NCBI GenBank assembly: GCA_963580455.1
Contig: OY756970.1
Coordinates: 16,244,001 to 16,308,000 of the forward strand
From: Euonymus europaeus
Taxonomy: Eukaryota; Streptophyta; Magnoliopsida; Celastrales; Celastraceae
Length of the DNA stretch: 64,000 nt
Reading direction: 5' to 3'
Within the stretch, counting starts at the first letter, position 1; each line of letters starts with the position of its first letter. Under the pieces are notes generated by a model that was not told where the DNA came from, searched no databases, and saw only the letters and a list, made by a program, of their open reading frames with translations. Of the stretch, positions 13,001 to 24,943 are shown one piece after another. Position numbers and translations under genes: made by a program.

Positions 13001-14701
13001 GAAAATCTCTTGCCCTGCCAAATCTTCACGTGGAGGCAGCCTTTCTTCTGAAGTTTATTCCATGCGATATCTGGAGTCTGCCCAGAAAATGAATCTCCCG
13101 CTGGAGAAGTGATCTACAGAAATATGAAAGTGTTGATTAGCTTGGTTTGACTTGAGCTAAAACCAACTAGGATCACAAGTTGATAGCTACGAAGTTGAGC
13201 TACAAACCATAAATATAGGCCCTTTTAGACCTTCACTGATTTCCAGCTGATATGTGCTCCCAAAATGACCTTGAACAGCATGGTATCCAACAGGATAAGG
13301 GTAGCGATCTTTACCCTAAAGTACATGAATAGAAGCCTGTCAGTTGGGAGAATTACAGAATATGGGATGTGACAGCCATAACAGTAAACTCTTATGCACA
13401 GCTTCCAACGTTCATAGGAAAAAGACCCAGCTTCCAAGTCATTACTCATCATGCAATTAGAAACTTAGTGAAAAAGTACGTCGCCTATTACCTAAACATT
13501 CACTTCATTAATCAACTTATCAGTCAAAGCTAATTAAATTTTCAAAATCATTCTCATGGGTTTACAAAAATCTAATCATTATAAAGTAAATAATCAAACA
13601 GAAAACATCAATGACTTGAAACCCCTTTTTTTAAATAGTTGTTGATTAATCCTATATGTGTTAACATTCGTGTGTGTATCTTGGTGACTTGGTGTTAGTG
13701 CATGTGTATTTAGTTCATGTAAAAGGAAAGGAATATCTAAAATGCTGATAACTTTTACTTTTGACCAAAAAAACTGAAAATGCATGTGGGATTTTAGTGG
13801 TATTTCAGCTTAAAATCTATTTTTCACAGTTAGACCAAACCTCGAAGCTTACCCCAAGGACAAATCAGCATGAAATGCATCCACGTTAACTTTCCAAAAG
13901 CAAAGAAAAATGTATACCAAATGATAAAACTGGTTAGAACTAAACTAATCCCGCAAAGAGATTTTGTATGAAACTCACCACTGTTACATGTATTTAGCAC
14001 GATTTGTATGAAATTCGCTGCAGTATTCTCTTTTCGCACGAATGACCTTTTTCTTGATACTTGTTATAACTTTCTCTAGAAGAGAATACAATTTTCAATT
14101 TAAGGATAGCATTGCTGCTGTTCCTGAAATGGAATTAAGAGTTGAAATTTCAACTAAAATTGTTCTCGTATGCAGGATATTTATCTTCCTCGGCATCTGG
14201 CCTCTTTAAAGCCATATTGATAAAACATAAATTTTATATGGACCAGCTCAAAAAATCGCGGCAACTTGCTACACAATCCCTACCGTTATTTGCTTTTCCA
14301 AATCCTAGCCCTAGAAGATAAATTTCAGATTCAATAAAACAGAAAGGATAAATAGAAGTATCTCCACAATTTAAAACCTAATTTAGACGCAGCTCAAACT
14401 ATGATGAATGATTTGCGCCGTTTATCTACCCTTTGAGTATCTGATTACACTTCAAAACAGAGTATCAACCCAACAGGTTATTCAATTCTATCACGATTCA
14501 GAATTTACCAGACCTAACTTCAATTTACAAATTATATCATCTACAGTGTGTGGGGGGTGCATTTATGATCCAAGATATGAGAGAGAGAAATCGAACCCTG
14601 GAGCTGCTCCAGTACTTCTTGTCCCATGGTCCATTGTAGAGTGACCCGATTGAAATGATTTCGAGACTGTCAGGTTTTTCTGTTTCTTCCGATTTCGCCA
14701 T
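4027..14701 (-). CDS. FYRN/FYRC-domain protein with WD40-like C-terminus, 12 exons, about 1257 aa
   Basis: A probable nuclear chromatin-associated protein of an uncharacterised plant family. Exons, in coding order: 14701-14597, 13315-13208, 13113-12979, 12148-11570, 11287-11140, 11014-10211, 9912-9140, 9010-8625, 8032-7904, 7111-6743, 6237-6122, 4148-4027. All joins keep frame and the total is 3774 nt. Residues 16-70 form FYRN (GSLYNGPWDKKYW, RYPYPVGYHAVQG). About 55-140 form FYRC (YQLEISEG, DIAWNKL, FFGFKNPLVQRLLREL). The middle is long, polar and low in domains. From about residue 800 the sequence resembles beta-propeller blades: LQFTPDGQCIVLLDS, LIAVGESGRLQIWAMN, ASLVIGHNGFGKFTIWDISKR, GTCDGLVYMWELSTG and VLAVASEGCQLLVF. 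FYR domains are known from trithorax-type methyltransferases and some JmjC demethylases, but no SET or JmjC motif is visible here. The last intron is nearly 2 kb. Confidence 0.85.
4149..6121 (-). other. Long last intron of the FYR/WD40 gene
   Basis: An intron of 1973 bp separates exon 11 (LHHFK) from the final exon (GGSISCIATDD). It is AT-rich, and I see no second gene or clear transposon in it. The exon junction G|GT restores a Gly codon and gives the uninterrupted propeller-like sequence HHFKGGSISCIATDD, which supports both splice sites. Confidence 0.6.
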
Positions 14702-15360
14702 CGCTGAGTAAAGTTCTTGTGGAGAGGGAAACGCTGATAGATTGATAAAACCCTAACCGAACACAAATAGCGATTAAATGGCGGGAGTGTAAAGAAGAGA
14801 CGGAATTTTTAGCTTCTTCCCTCCACAAACTCAATAATAATAGTTTTAAAATGATAGCATAGGGTTGGTTGTCCTCACTGGTAGGTCACCCTCCTCCGTG
14901 AACGTGGAATCCTATTGGTAAAGACTGTTTATAACTTTACATTCAATCTGGGTAGCTGTCTTCTTATTTATGGAAAATGCTCAACGTTCCAACATTATAG
15001 CATCCATAATATTCCTAGTCTTTGTGGACATCGTGACTAGGATAGTGACATGGAAAATTAATCAAACAAAAAAAAATTGATACAAAAATGCCTCAGTCAC
15101 ATATGTTTTTGAAATTTTAAAATTTAAAAAATTAATAAATATAAATAAAATGTAACACGTGAGAATTTTGAAAGAAACAATTCCAAAAAAGTTGTTAAGA
15201 CATGCAAATATTTTTCTCTCTCTTTAATGCTTTCATTTTTTATTAAATATAATTTTAAAATGATTCATCTCTCAAAATACATTTTAGATTTGAAAAAAAA
15301 ATTACATATTTGAAATCAACATGCAAAACTCTTTCCAACAAGATCCATTGTCAATATCTT
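14702..15360. other. Promoter side of the FYR/WD40 gene and AT-rich intergenic DNA
   Basis: The 5' UTR and promoter of the minus-strand FYR/WD40 gene should lie immediately right of 14701. Beyond about 15040 the DNA becomes A/T-homopolymer rich. No genes are visible. Confidence 0.4.
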
Positions 15361-15379
15361 TTAATGGATCGTTCGTTAT

Positions 15380-16250
15380 TACATTGTTCTTTTGAAAATA
15401 ATGTTTTTAGTGTTTAAAACATTTGATCAATTTACTACACTGTTTTGGGTGCCTTATTACAGTGTCATAGAAAGTTTTAGTACACTATTATGTGTCTTAT
15501 TACATTGTTCTGGTCTTTTTATTACAATGCTATTTCGCATTTATTGCACTGTTATTTCATTATGTTTTTATCTTGACAGTGCATTATAACATTGCGTTTT
15601 ATTATGACAGAGCCCTATTACATTGTGTTTTATTTTTGGCTCCATTATCACATTGTGATGACTATTTGACAGTACATTATTACACTATATTTTATTATGG
15701 CAATGTCATATCACATTGTGTTTTTACATTTTGTTTTGTTACTTTGGATTGACTATTTGACAATGTCTTATTACATTATTTTTTATAGTGACAATGCATT
15801 ATTACATTGTGTACTGTCATAATTTTTACAATGTTCTCATGATTGTTCAATGTATTTAACTTTGTTATAATGTTTGTTCTTTTTTTAAGCACAATGTGAT
15901 AGCATTAATGTACAAAAAATCATAGCATTGCCCTTAATGACAGTAACATCAGTTGTTAAAAAAATAGGTTTGGGGCTGAATCATGCAAAAAAAAATAAAA
16001 CAGTGTATTAAAATGTTGTGGAACAATGTGATAAACCCAAAAATAGTGTTACCCAAAACATTGCATAAAATATCAATAACAGTACATTAGACACCACAAT
16101 AGTACATTAAAATATCCAGAAAAGTCTTCATCTTGTATTCATCTTCTTCCCCCTTAGAAAATAGGCAAACAAGTAGATCTGAGAGTACATTAAACACCCA
16201 TAACAATATATTAGATATCCACACCAGTGCATTATAACACCTATAGCAGT
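15380..16250. repeat. Field of degenerate short repeats around an ATTACATTGT core
   Basis: From about 15380 to 15860 the plus strand repeats variants of TTATTACATTGTGTTTT at irregular spacing of about 25-50 bp, often followed by ATGACA or TTGACA. From about 15890 to 16250 the opposite sense takes over, with ACAATGTGATA, then CAGTACATTA and related words. The two arms are therefore roughly complementary in theme, as in a foldback or subterminal-repeat transposon. No clear terminal inverted repeat or coding sequence was found. Confidence 0.45.
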
Positions 16251-17454
16251 CCTTATCTTTTTTTCTTTGTCTTCCCCCCTTAAAAAGCACTTTTGAACAA
16301 ATAAATCTGAGTTTATTTAAGGAAAAAAAACTAAAATAACATGATATTCGAAGAATGAACAAAAAAATAAAGGAAAAACACAAGATTCGAAGAACGAACC
16401 AAAACAATTCAGAAAAAGCAAAATATTCAAATAACGAACCTAGAAAAATCTAGAAAAACAGAAATCAAACCTTATTTTTGTGTTTTCCTTTTTTGTTTTC
16501 TCACTGAGAAGATGAGAAAGAGAGAGGAGAGGGAGAGAGAGGACGTTGATTCAAAAATGGAGGAAAGAGAAGTTTGTGTCTTTTAAAATGACCAGCAATA
16601 GAGAGATGAGTATTTGTGACTAAAGAAAATGAAATTGGTTAGTGAAATGATGACTAGGCATGCCACATGTATTAGGGATGTTTTGGGATACTTTTCATTG
16701 GGATACCTAATAATACCGTTTATTTATATTTTTGGCCAATGTTATAATTGAGTTGAGTTGGGCCAACGCAAGTAAGCCTGTAATTGACTAATAATTACTA
16801 TGTATATGTAAGTAAGAATTTTTCCTTCCAATAAAGAGTTGTTTCGAATTCTTCCATTTCCAATTTTCATGAATGAAAAATAATTGAGTTGTGCAACAGT
16901 CAGATTTAATTAGATTTTGGTTAGTTATAAATTGTTGACTTTTTGAACCAAAAAAAACCTGTGAATTGTCTAAATAAATATTTCTAACATATATTTTTTG
17001 AAAAAAAATTCCACTAAATTGTCGAATAACTTAATAATAGATAACTAATTATGCAAGATTATCATAACATGTAATAAAACAGTCATGATGAAATTTAAAA
17101 TGTGACAAATTTTCCATAAAATGAAAAATCATTCTATGATTGTGCCACACAATCATCATTTAGATGCTACATTGTCCAAAGAAACATATTAGGTCCGTTT
17201 GGATCAGCTTATACTCTAGCGTATACTATCAAAGGAGCATCAAATTGCCCATAAAGTCACTATCAAACATCCTTTGTAACACGACAATTGAAGGATTCTT
17301 GAGTTGTTTTGAACTTGTCAATGAAAGATTTTCCGCTATCCAGAAACATTATGGTTTTAGAAAATCCCTAAACCTCTCTTTCAATGACACAACCAGTGAG
17401 ATTTGTCTAGGATTCTTTTTGAATTACTAGAGCTACCCACTCACGCCCTAGATC

Positions 17455-17605
17455 ACATTGCCACAATTTGACGGCAATATGACCATTAACGTGCCACATC
17501 AAAATTTATTTTGTCTTGTATGTCGTTTAAAAGGTTTTCATTTGATCAATGTGTCAGGTTAGCAGTTTGACTAATCGAAATCTAGTCCCTAACCGTGACA
17601 TGATT
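17455..17605 (+). repeat. Dispersed noncoding repeat, copy 1
   Basis: This stretch resembles 19060-19215 over about 150 bp. Both contain an ACCATTAACGTG-like or GAACGTTAATGTG-like word, then CGTTTAAA..TTTTCATTTG.TCAATGTGTCAG, then AGTTTGACTAA.CG.AAATC.AGTC, then ACCGTGACATGA. The similarity is clear but diverged, and neither copy has a reading frame. Confidence 0.5.
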
Positions 17606-19059
17606 GTTATGTTATTAGTAATAATTTAAAATACTTCGTAAGTGTACAAATAATGTAGAATATAATGAAAAAACAAGGGGTCGATTCCATGAGGAGTGAT
17701 ATTAATATATATGCAACTAACACTTAAATATAGTTCATGCACAATTATAATTGATGGGGTTTTGAGTTTTTGAGAATTAAAACAACAACGAAGAGTGAAC
17801 TAAAATTAAAACTAAGATTAAGAATGGATGAGTTTCGATCAATGAAAGAATAGCTAGGACTTACTATTATCTATCACTAAACAATAATACAATTCATAAG
17901 CAATGAGAGATTGACAATTTCCAACAAATGTATGATGATGACATTCACAACAAAGTTATGATCAAACTTAAGTTATATGATTATCTCTTAAATACATGGC
18001 ATTTATCTCAGTATGTGTATTCTTAATCGAAATTTAACATGACGTCTGCATCAATTAACAATCAAGAACCCAATAAGAGAAAATAGAATATGAATGTCAC
18101 AAAAATAAGAACCTAATACATGATGTCTGTATTTAGGTATTCAAGAATTGATTTTTCATAATTCGTTTTTAACCGAATTATATGTTGCAAGTAAGAACAT
18201 ATTTAACAAGACAACTGACCATGTTCTACAACAATTAATTCTTTGATTTCTCAAAACAAAATGACCAACACCAAAACCAAAATTGTCTATCCTTGAGTTT
18301 CCCAATGCAAGAGCATGATTTCAATCAAGTTGGAAATTTCCAACTACTTGTTATGGCAATCCCATATCCTCCCTTTGATAGAAAGCTTAGGAATTAAATA
18401 CCACATTACAAAAAATAAGTCATTAGCTACCATAACCAATGAGAAAGGTGTAGAGGAGCCAAAATTAAGTAACTGACTGGAAAGTGACGTGATGGAGATG
18501 AGTCCCACAAATATTGACAAATTGCGATTTATTTTGATCTTGATTTGCTTGATTTGTGATACAAGTCTTGAATTGCAAATGATAAACATAACAATTTGCT
18601 TGGTCAAATGGACCGCATGTGGCTTGATGAGATGGCAAGTGTGGTGCCAAAGTATTGGAGGAATTGTGCTTCACTTTCTCGACAAAATGAAGATGTGATG
18701 ATGTCATTGTTGAGATAAGCAATTGTGTGTGTATATATATATATACATATACATAAGTGACAATATTTATTTGATGCAATTGACAATAGTTTTCACTTGG
18801 GCCATGGCTGAATTGCAAGTATTTGGACCTTTCATTCGGCCTACACTGCAATGAGGGCTTCAATTAGGGTGCTCACCTAGACTGATAAAACTAAATGGCC
18901 TTTGAGCTTGCAAAATATATTTAAACAATAAAGTCTTATAGAAAATAATATTTGTAATTGAATATTGTACAAAAATTTCACTTTAAACCTTAATTACTCA
19001 TATTTTATCAATATCAAAATATTTATTATGGCACTTATTGACGATTCGGTTTTGTGGGT

Positions 19060-19215
19060 GACCACGTTAGCGCAATTTGAGGGTAATATGAACGTTAATG
19101 TGTCACCTCCGATTTCATTTTATCTTATCCGTCCTTTAAACGATTTTCATTTGGTCAATGTGTCAGATCAATAGTTTGACTAACGGAAATCCAGTCAAGC
19201 ATGACCGTGACATGA
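19060..19215 (+). repeat. Dispersed noncoding repeat, copy 2
   Basis: Second copy of the repeat at 17455-17605, in the same orientation about 1.6 kb away. It shares the ordered words TTTTCATTTGGTCAATGTGT, AGTTTGACTAACGGAAATC and ACCGTGACATGACT. It is probably a fragment of a dispersed element or of a larger ancient tandem structure. Confidence 0.5.
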
Positions 19216-19921
19216 CTTAGTTTTGTCATTTTTGTGGGTGACTTTTTTGAAACGTTTAGTCTTTCAGTGATTGAGTTGTAACAAATGTCATATTCGAGTG
19301 ATCAAAAATATCATTTATCCCCAATAAGCAAAACTATTATTTTAAGAGAGATTGAAATATCTACTCCAAATTTCCCAAAATGTATAAGAAGGAGAAGAGA
19401 TCATCGATCCAACGATTGTGTCCAAATCCGTTAAAGAAACAGAACTATGTATGTGTGAACCAACGAGACTAGAAGCCAAATAGAAGAGAACACACATGGG
19501 GATGCCTCCTAGAAATGCAGCAGGGGGGATAGAGAGAAAGTTAAAAGCAATAGATCCACCAGCTATGCATGTAGTACTGTAAGTAAGAAGAAGAGAAAAC
19601 CTAGGGAAAGCGGATTTATACCGGCAAAGAATGGCGAGGAAACCAAGTGTGTTTATGACTTTATTTCTATGTAAGGAAAATGTGGGAATTGTCCCATCAC
19701 TTATTAAATACACATAAAATCTCTCCAGCTTCTAGTGTTTTATTGTGCGTGTGATTGTGAGTTGTGATAGTAGCATCTGTCACATTCAGATTTCCTTGTT
19801 TAACATAGCACCCACAAAAGATGGGATGCCTGGACAGTTACCATCTTTAATTTCCCATTCCCATTACTTTCCTTCATCCAATTCTCTCGATATTTCGTCC
19901 ACATGCATGCATCGCACATCA

Positions 19922-19955
<34 letters not shown>

Positions 19956-20853
19956 TGGCCTCATGCTCGTCCATTGATGTTCATATATGCACATGCCATG
20001 TTGATCAAGTCATGCAAGAGTTGGTGGAGTAATCAAGGCAAGTTGTGTTTTGAATGAATTCCATAGAATAAATATCATGTTATTGTGCAATTAGCTTGCT
20101 TCTTCAAATGGAATTTCGATCGAGGAGAAGGATGAATAATTAGGGTGCCCGTTTAGCAATATAAATTCGATAATTTTGATTAATTATAAATAGTATTGCA
20201 TGTGCGCTCAATTACTATAAATTTCGAGCTCGTGTCCGTTTTGTAGAGTTTATAGAAAATTAAGTAATTAACTCATAAGCAGTCAAAAATAAATTATATT
20301 ACAATCTATCAAGTAAGTTTTCTGATATTTGAAGACGTTTTTAAAACTAACGCTATCTTATATTTGATAATTTTACAAGATATACTATTTGTATTTTCGA
20401 AATAAATTCGCCAGTGAGTTTATATTTTTTTTAACATAGGCATGCACACTAGTATATACGATGCATTTGGTTTAACGGTCAACACTAGCTTAAAATAGTT
20501 TTAACACGTGGTTGGAAGGTTGTCCTAATAAAAGAGAAAAGTTTGTCGTCAATAAGATCATTTGACATGCTAATCATGGTGTCGTTGAAAAGAGGGCATT
20601 ACTCTAAAAATATGAAACTTCTAAACTCATAAAAAAATGTGGAATTGATTTCATGCATGTGTGACAAAACCAACTAATTATGTATGGACCTAATATTACC
20701 CAATCAAATCATTATGACACGTGGCAATGCATGGCCGTACTATAATTACAAAAAGGACATGTATTTTCTTCTGCCCTTTTTAAAAAAAATTAAAAAAATT
20801 AGTATTACAGAATTTAAATGGAAAGGTATTTGCATGCATGAATCACAAGCAAA

Positions 20854-21064
20854 ACATATTTATTGGGACCAACGAGGTGTTGCTAGGATGCTGAAATTGA
20901 TCATCATAACTCTTAGCGAATGCGGAGGTCACGAGTTCGACTCTCACGCCTAATAACTTCTATGTGAGCTGGCCGCTGGCGGCCCGACTGGGGGTTTGAA
21001 TGACAAAGTGACACGCTGAGTTGATAATTTTTCAGGTTATAAAAAAAAGACATATTTACTGGGA
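20854..21064 (+). mobile_element. tRNA-derived SINE with 15-bp target-site duplications
   Basis: A 181-bp body (20869-21049) is flanked by near-perfect direct repeats ACATATTTATTGGGA (20854-20868) and ACATATTTACTGGGA (21050-21064). The body ends in an A run (TTATAAAAAAAAG). Near position 70 it carries GAGTTCGACTC, which matches the RNA polymerase III B box (GGTTCGANNC) with one difference. The A box region (GGTGTTGCTAGGATGCTG) is degenerate. These are the marks of L1-type target-primed insertion of a SINE. Its right end lies about 300 bp before the CRC start codon, inside the likely promoter. Confidence 0.7.
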
Positions 21065-21360
21065 TTTGTTCTCGAACATGATATATCGCGAGATTTGAGG
21101 TTCGAACGTACTAGTGTGTGTGGTCTGAGATACTAATCAGCTCTGCAATAAAGCATCGCTGCTGCAGTTTCAATGACCTTTTTATTATAGTTAGTAACCC
21201 TAGCTACATTTTCTTTTTTACTCTGTTAATGAGTTTGCTATACATATCAACAGCCACTAGCTACTCTCTCTGTCTCTCTATTTGTGTTCTCTCATCCTAC
21301 ACCACAAAAACCCTAAAAAAAAGCTCTCTACTTGTTGTCTTTGAGAGTCATCAAATCATC
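21065..21360 (+). promoter_or_regulatory. Proximal promoter and leader of CRC
   Basis: Only about 300 bp separate the SINE from the CRC start codon. The stretch holds a CT-rich tract (CTCTCTCTGTCTCTCTAT near 21263-21281), common in plant leaders, and ends directly at ATGAACATGAGCC. The reading frame stays open upstream of the start, but the sequence there has no YABBY character, so translation is placed at 21361 (an alternative start two codons later is possible). I did not find a perfect CArG box. Confidence 0.4.
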
Positions 21361-22646
21361 ATGAACATGAGCCTAGAAGCAGGTGATAGGGTGTCCATGG
21401 ACTCGGTTCCACCATCTGAACATCTTTGCTACGTCCGCTGCAACTTCTGCAACACTGTTCTTGCTGTAATCAATCCTGTTTAATCCCACCATCTCTTCTT
21501 CTTCTTATTTTCTACACATATATTGTGGTGGTGTGTTTGTAATTATATGGTTTGTATATGCAGGTTGGGATTCCATGCAAAAGATTGCTGGACCCAGTGA
21601 CAGTGAAATGTGGTCATTGTAGCAACCTTTCCTTTCTTACCAGCCGACCTTCACTTCAGGGCCAGTGTCTTGACCATCACCAATGCAATCTTCAGGTATC
21701 TAAATCATTTTTTAACAACACTGCTACTTAATTAGGCCTCTTATTACTAACATAAATAGTATGTTACTTTTTTTTTTTAAGGAGAAGCAGGCCTTTTGCA
21801 GTGATTTCAGGAAGGGACAATCATCCTCCTCCTCCTCATCCACATCCAGTGAACCATTGTCACCAACAGCACCATTTGTAGTCAAACGTACCGTATATAT
21901 CCCTATTGAATCTCAATACGACACACACGCACATATATATATATATATATATAATATTGTTGTTTGATTTATTGCTATGATTAATGTTGATTCGGTTTAA
22001 TTAATTTGCAGCTCCTGAGAAGAAACACAGGCTTCCTTCTGCTTACAATCGATTCATGAAGTAAGCTATATATATTTTTACATTCTTATAATTAATATAA
22101 ATTAAACAACATGCTCTCTCGACACAACCTTAATTAATTATTAGGGTTTAATTATATATAACTTCAAATTAATTAATGTTATGTCTATACTCATATGTTG
22201 TGTGGAAGGGAGGAGATACAGCGGATCAAAGCGGCCAATCCTGAGATACCACATCGAGACGCTTTTAGCACTGCGGCCAAAAATGTAACTTAATTTTTTC
22301 CATCTTAACTGCATGTTTAGGGTTTACAGTAAAATCTCAATTATAATGTAAATTCCAGATGTTTCATTTACCTTTGTAATTTATTTTATGTTCTAACTTG
22401 TTGACATCATGGATTACCAGTGGGCTAGGTATATTCCAAATTCACCAGATGGATCAATTCCTGAAAGCGCTGCTTCTAATGTAAGTGATAAGTATATGTG
22501 TATATGTATATGTGTGTGTATATACATACATACATTCTCATATATGCATGTTTGATTGTGAAAGCTATTTTTAAAAAATATTTAAGTGGGCTTGATTAAA
22601 ATTTTATGTTGTTTTCAAGGGCTTGGATTTTGCAGGAATGAAGTAA
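21361..22646 (+). CDS. CRC: CRABS CLAW, YABBY-family transcription factor, seven exons
   Basis: A YABBY transcription factor that, in eudicots studied, controls carpel polarity, floral meristem termination and nectary formation. Exons at 21361-21465, 21564-21695, 21782-21887, 22012-22060, 22209-22284, 22421-22480 and 22620-22646 join to 184 aa; Arabidopsis CRC is close to this length. The N-terminal C2C2 zinc finger has Cys27, Cys30, Cys51 and Cys54 ([30 protein letters not shown]). A serine run and PFVVK lead into the HMG-like YABBY domain ([39 protein letters not shown]), followed by [17 protein letters not shown] and a short tail. The finger, the poly-Ser linker and [10 protein letters not shown] distinguish CRC from INO and the FIL/YAB groups. 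All splice sites are GT-AG and no disruption is seen. A SINE lies just upstream and a Harbinger transposon begins 239 bp after the stop. Confidence 0.95.
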
Positions 22647-22885
22647 TGCATGCAACTGCACTGCAGGCAATGCCGTGAACGTTCGCTTGATTAATGTTTT
22701 TGTGTGTCAACTCTTTTATTTTCCTGTCATTTCATGTCCTGTTAATTTTCGTTTGTTTTCTTGTCGTTTCTATGTCCTGTTAATTTGATGTTGTAATGTT
22801 AATTTTATTGAAGAACTAGAACTGCATCAGACTTCTTAATTACTTTTGGTACGTACTTTGATCGAATGAGAAAAAACTAGTTTAT

Positions 22886-22902
22886 GGGGCTGTTTGGCAA
22901 AC
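22886..22902 (+). repeat. Left terminal inverted repeat of the Harbinger element
   Basis: GGGGCTGTTTGGCAAAC begins directly after TAT at 22883-22885. It pairs with the complement of 28668-28684. Confidence 0.75.
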
Positions 22903-24126
22903 CATTTCAGCCCAACATATATGTCAATTTAGCATGTAAGCTAGTTATGAAATGCTACATTTACCAAACAGCATACACCATTTTACCATATAATTTACCA
23001 TTTCAAAAATAATACCAAAAAACCATTTGAAAAACCATTTATCCACTTGGAAGGGTGCAAAGTCAGGTCTGCCCCTGTAATTTGCGTTAAATGGCAAAAA
23101 TGCCCTTATGGGTTAAATAGCCTAAGGGGGTTGTACGGACATTTACGAAAACCTAATCTCATGGGCATCCATCTCCCCTCTGGCTACCTCCGTCGACTGT
23201 CATCTGTCTCTGCACTCTCGATTCGTCACCGGAAAAGCATCAACAGGTATGCATCGAGTTGTCCCCTCTTTACTCCCACAGATCTCATGTATGATTTTAC
23301 CATTATTAGGTTTTTCATAGTTCATCTGTGCTACTTCGATTTAGGGTTTACCTGCGATTTTTGCTTCCTATTACGAAGCTTCTTTGTACTACCATTGGTT
23401 TGGGAAGAAAGAAATTTGGGTGTTCATGGAATTGGGTCACTGTTTAGGTTTACAGTTAGTTCATCCACACATTTCATTTACCGAACATCACTTCTTGCAA
23501 AATTAGCAAACTGCCAACAAAGGGCTTCGACATTTATCTAATTTCTTACCTCCTTATAGCATGTTAATGGCCTTTCCAATCATCTGTGATGATTTTATGT
23601 TATTTTTGTGATGCTATGTTGAAATTTGTTAACCTCTTTTTGATGCTGCCGGTATTAAATTTTGTGTGAAGCCTTTTAGTTGGTTTGATTTCAATTACTT
23701 CCTTAGATGACCCGGTTATGAGTTATGACCTACTGTGGAATTGATGGCTGTGATGAGTAATTTGGCTGACTTGTATTGTTTTGCAATGGTAGTATGCATG
23801 AGAATTCTACAAATACTAGAGGAGGAGTTTTTTTATAATGCACTGCTTTCATGCATTCATATGGGGTTCTAAATTGCATTTGTGATGTAGTTTTCAATTT
23901 CTATTTCATGGGATGTTCTATGCATTTGCCATAGTTGATTTTCAGTTTGCATATGCTGCTGTTTTTTTAAACTAATGACACTGTTTTTTTAAACAAATGT
24001 CACTGTCTTCCTTATATTTGTATATAAGTTGCATTGTCTACCTCTTATTGTTGCTTGATGTGCTTAACACACTGTTCTTTTCATATCAAAATAGAAGTTA
24101 TGGTTGAATCACACTGTTTTTATGAA

Positions 24127-24726
24127 TTTGTCACTGTTTCACTTTTTGTTAATCTGAAATGCATTCTTTTGGTCATTCGAAGTTTGTAATTGTAATTCCA
24201 CGCAGTTTATGGCATAACCACATAATTTTCGCATATGGCACCACACTTGTCATATTTTAGTTCTGTCTTTATTTTCTAGTTGTTGAATGACAGTGTTTCA
24301 TGGCATTTTTCATTGTGTTTCACTTTTGTGAATCTTAAAGTCATTTGCTGGCTCATTAAATATGGGAACAATTATTTACTATCAATTTAGGATAGTTTGA
24401 CAATTAATTGACATTATTGAGTAAATGTTGGTAATGCCACTGCCTCCCATTTGTTTTTCACTTGGAAATGACACTGTTTTCCTGGATTTGCCACTGTTTC
24501 TCAATTTTTGAACCTGAAATTCATTCTTTTGCTCATTCGAACTTTCTAATTGAAATTTCAAACTGCTTACGACAAAACCACATAATTTTCGCATTGTGCA
24601 CCACATTGTTCATATTTTTAGGTCTGTCTTTATTTTGAACTTGCTGAATGACACTGTTTCATGGCATTTTTCATTGTGTTTCACTTTTGTGAATGTGAAA
24701 GTCATTTGCTGGCTCATTAAATATGG
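24127..24726 (+). repeat. Two tandem copies of a roughly 240-bp noncoding block inside the Harbinger element
   Basis: Copy 1 (about 24127-24364) and copy 2 (about 24490-24726) lie about 362 bp apart. They share the ordered words CTGAAAT.CATTCTTTTG.TCATTCGAA, ACCACATAATTTTCGCAT, GTCTGTCTTTATTTT, TTTCATGGCATTTTTCATTG and GTCATTTGCTGGCTCATT. Some shared tracts exceed 30 bases unbroken. The block precedes the first gene of the element and may belong to its leader or promoter. Confidence 0.8.
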
Positions 24727-24943
24727 TTGCTGTTATTTAGTATCAGTTTAGAACCTGAAATTCAATCTTTTGCATATGCCACTGCCTCCCATATGTATGT
24801 TGCATATGCCACTGCCTCCCATTTCTTCAATGACACTGTTTGAATGTAGCACTGGATTAATTGAATTTTTCCCTGCATTCCAATTAATTGTTCATGATGT
24901 TGTCACTGTTTAAATGTCTGTCTTGCTGGGTGAGTAGCATAAG

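Larger units (their letters stand above)
16260..20853. other. AT-rich intergenic region without recognisable genes
   Basis: This is about 4.6 kb of gene-free DNA. It holds a purine-rich GA tract near 16500-16560, a TIR-like word (GGTCCGTTTGGATCAGC) near 17193, a dispersed direct repeat pair (listed separately), a short TA microsatellite near 18735-18755 and a longer one at 19924-19955. The short open frames in it lack conserved motifs, codon signal and supporting splice structure. Confidence 0.5.

Noticed and set aside
17190..17240. GGTCCGTTTGGATCAGC as the end of a second Harbinger or Tourist element
   Set aside because: No matching inverted terminus or target duplication was found nearby, so the boundary cannot be supported.
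23047..23541. 164-codon frame at the left of the Harbinger element
   Set aside because: No conserved domain, and low-complexity Phe/Leu-rich second half; probably leader DNA of the element.
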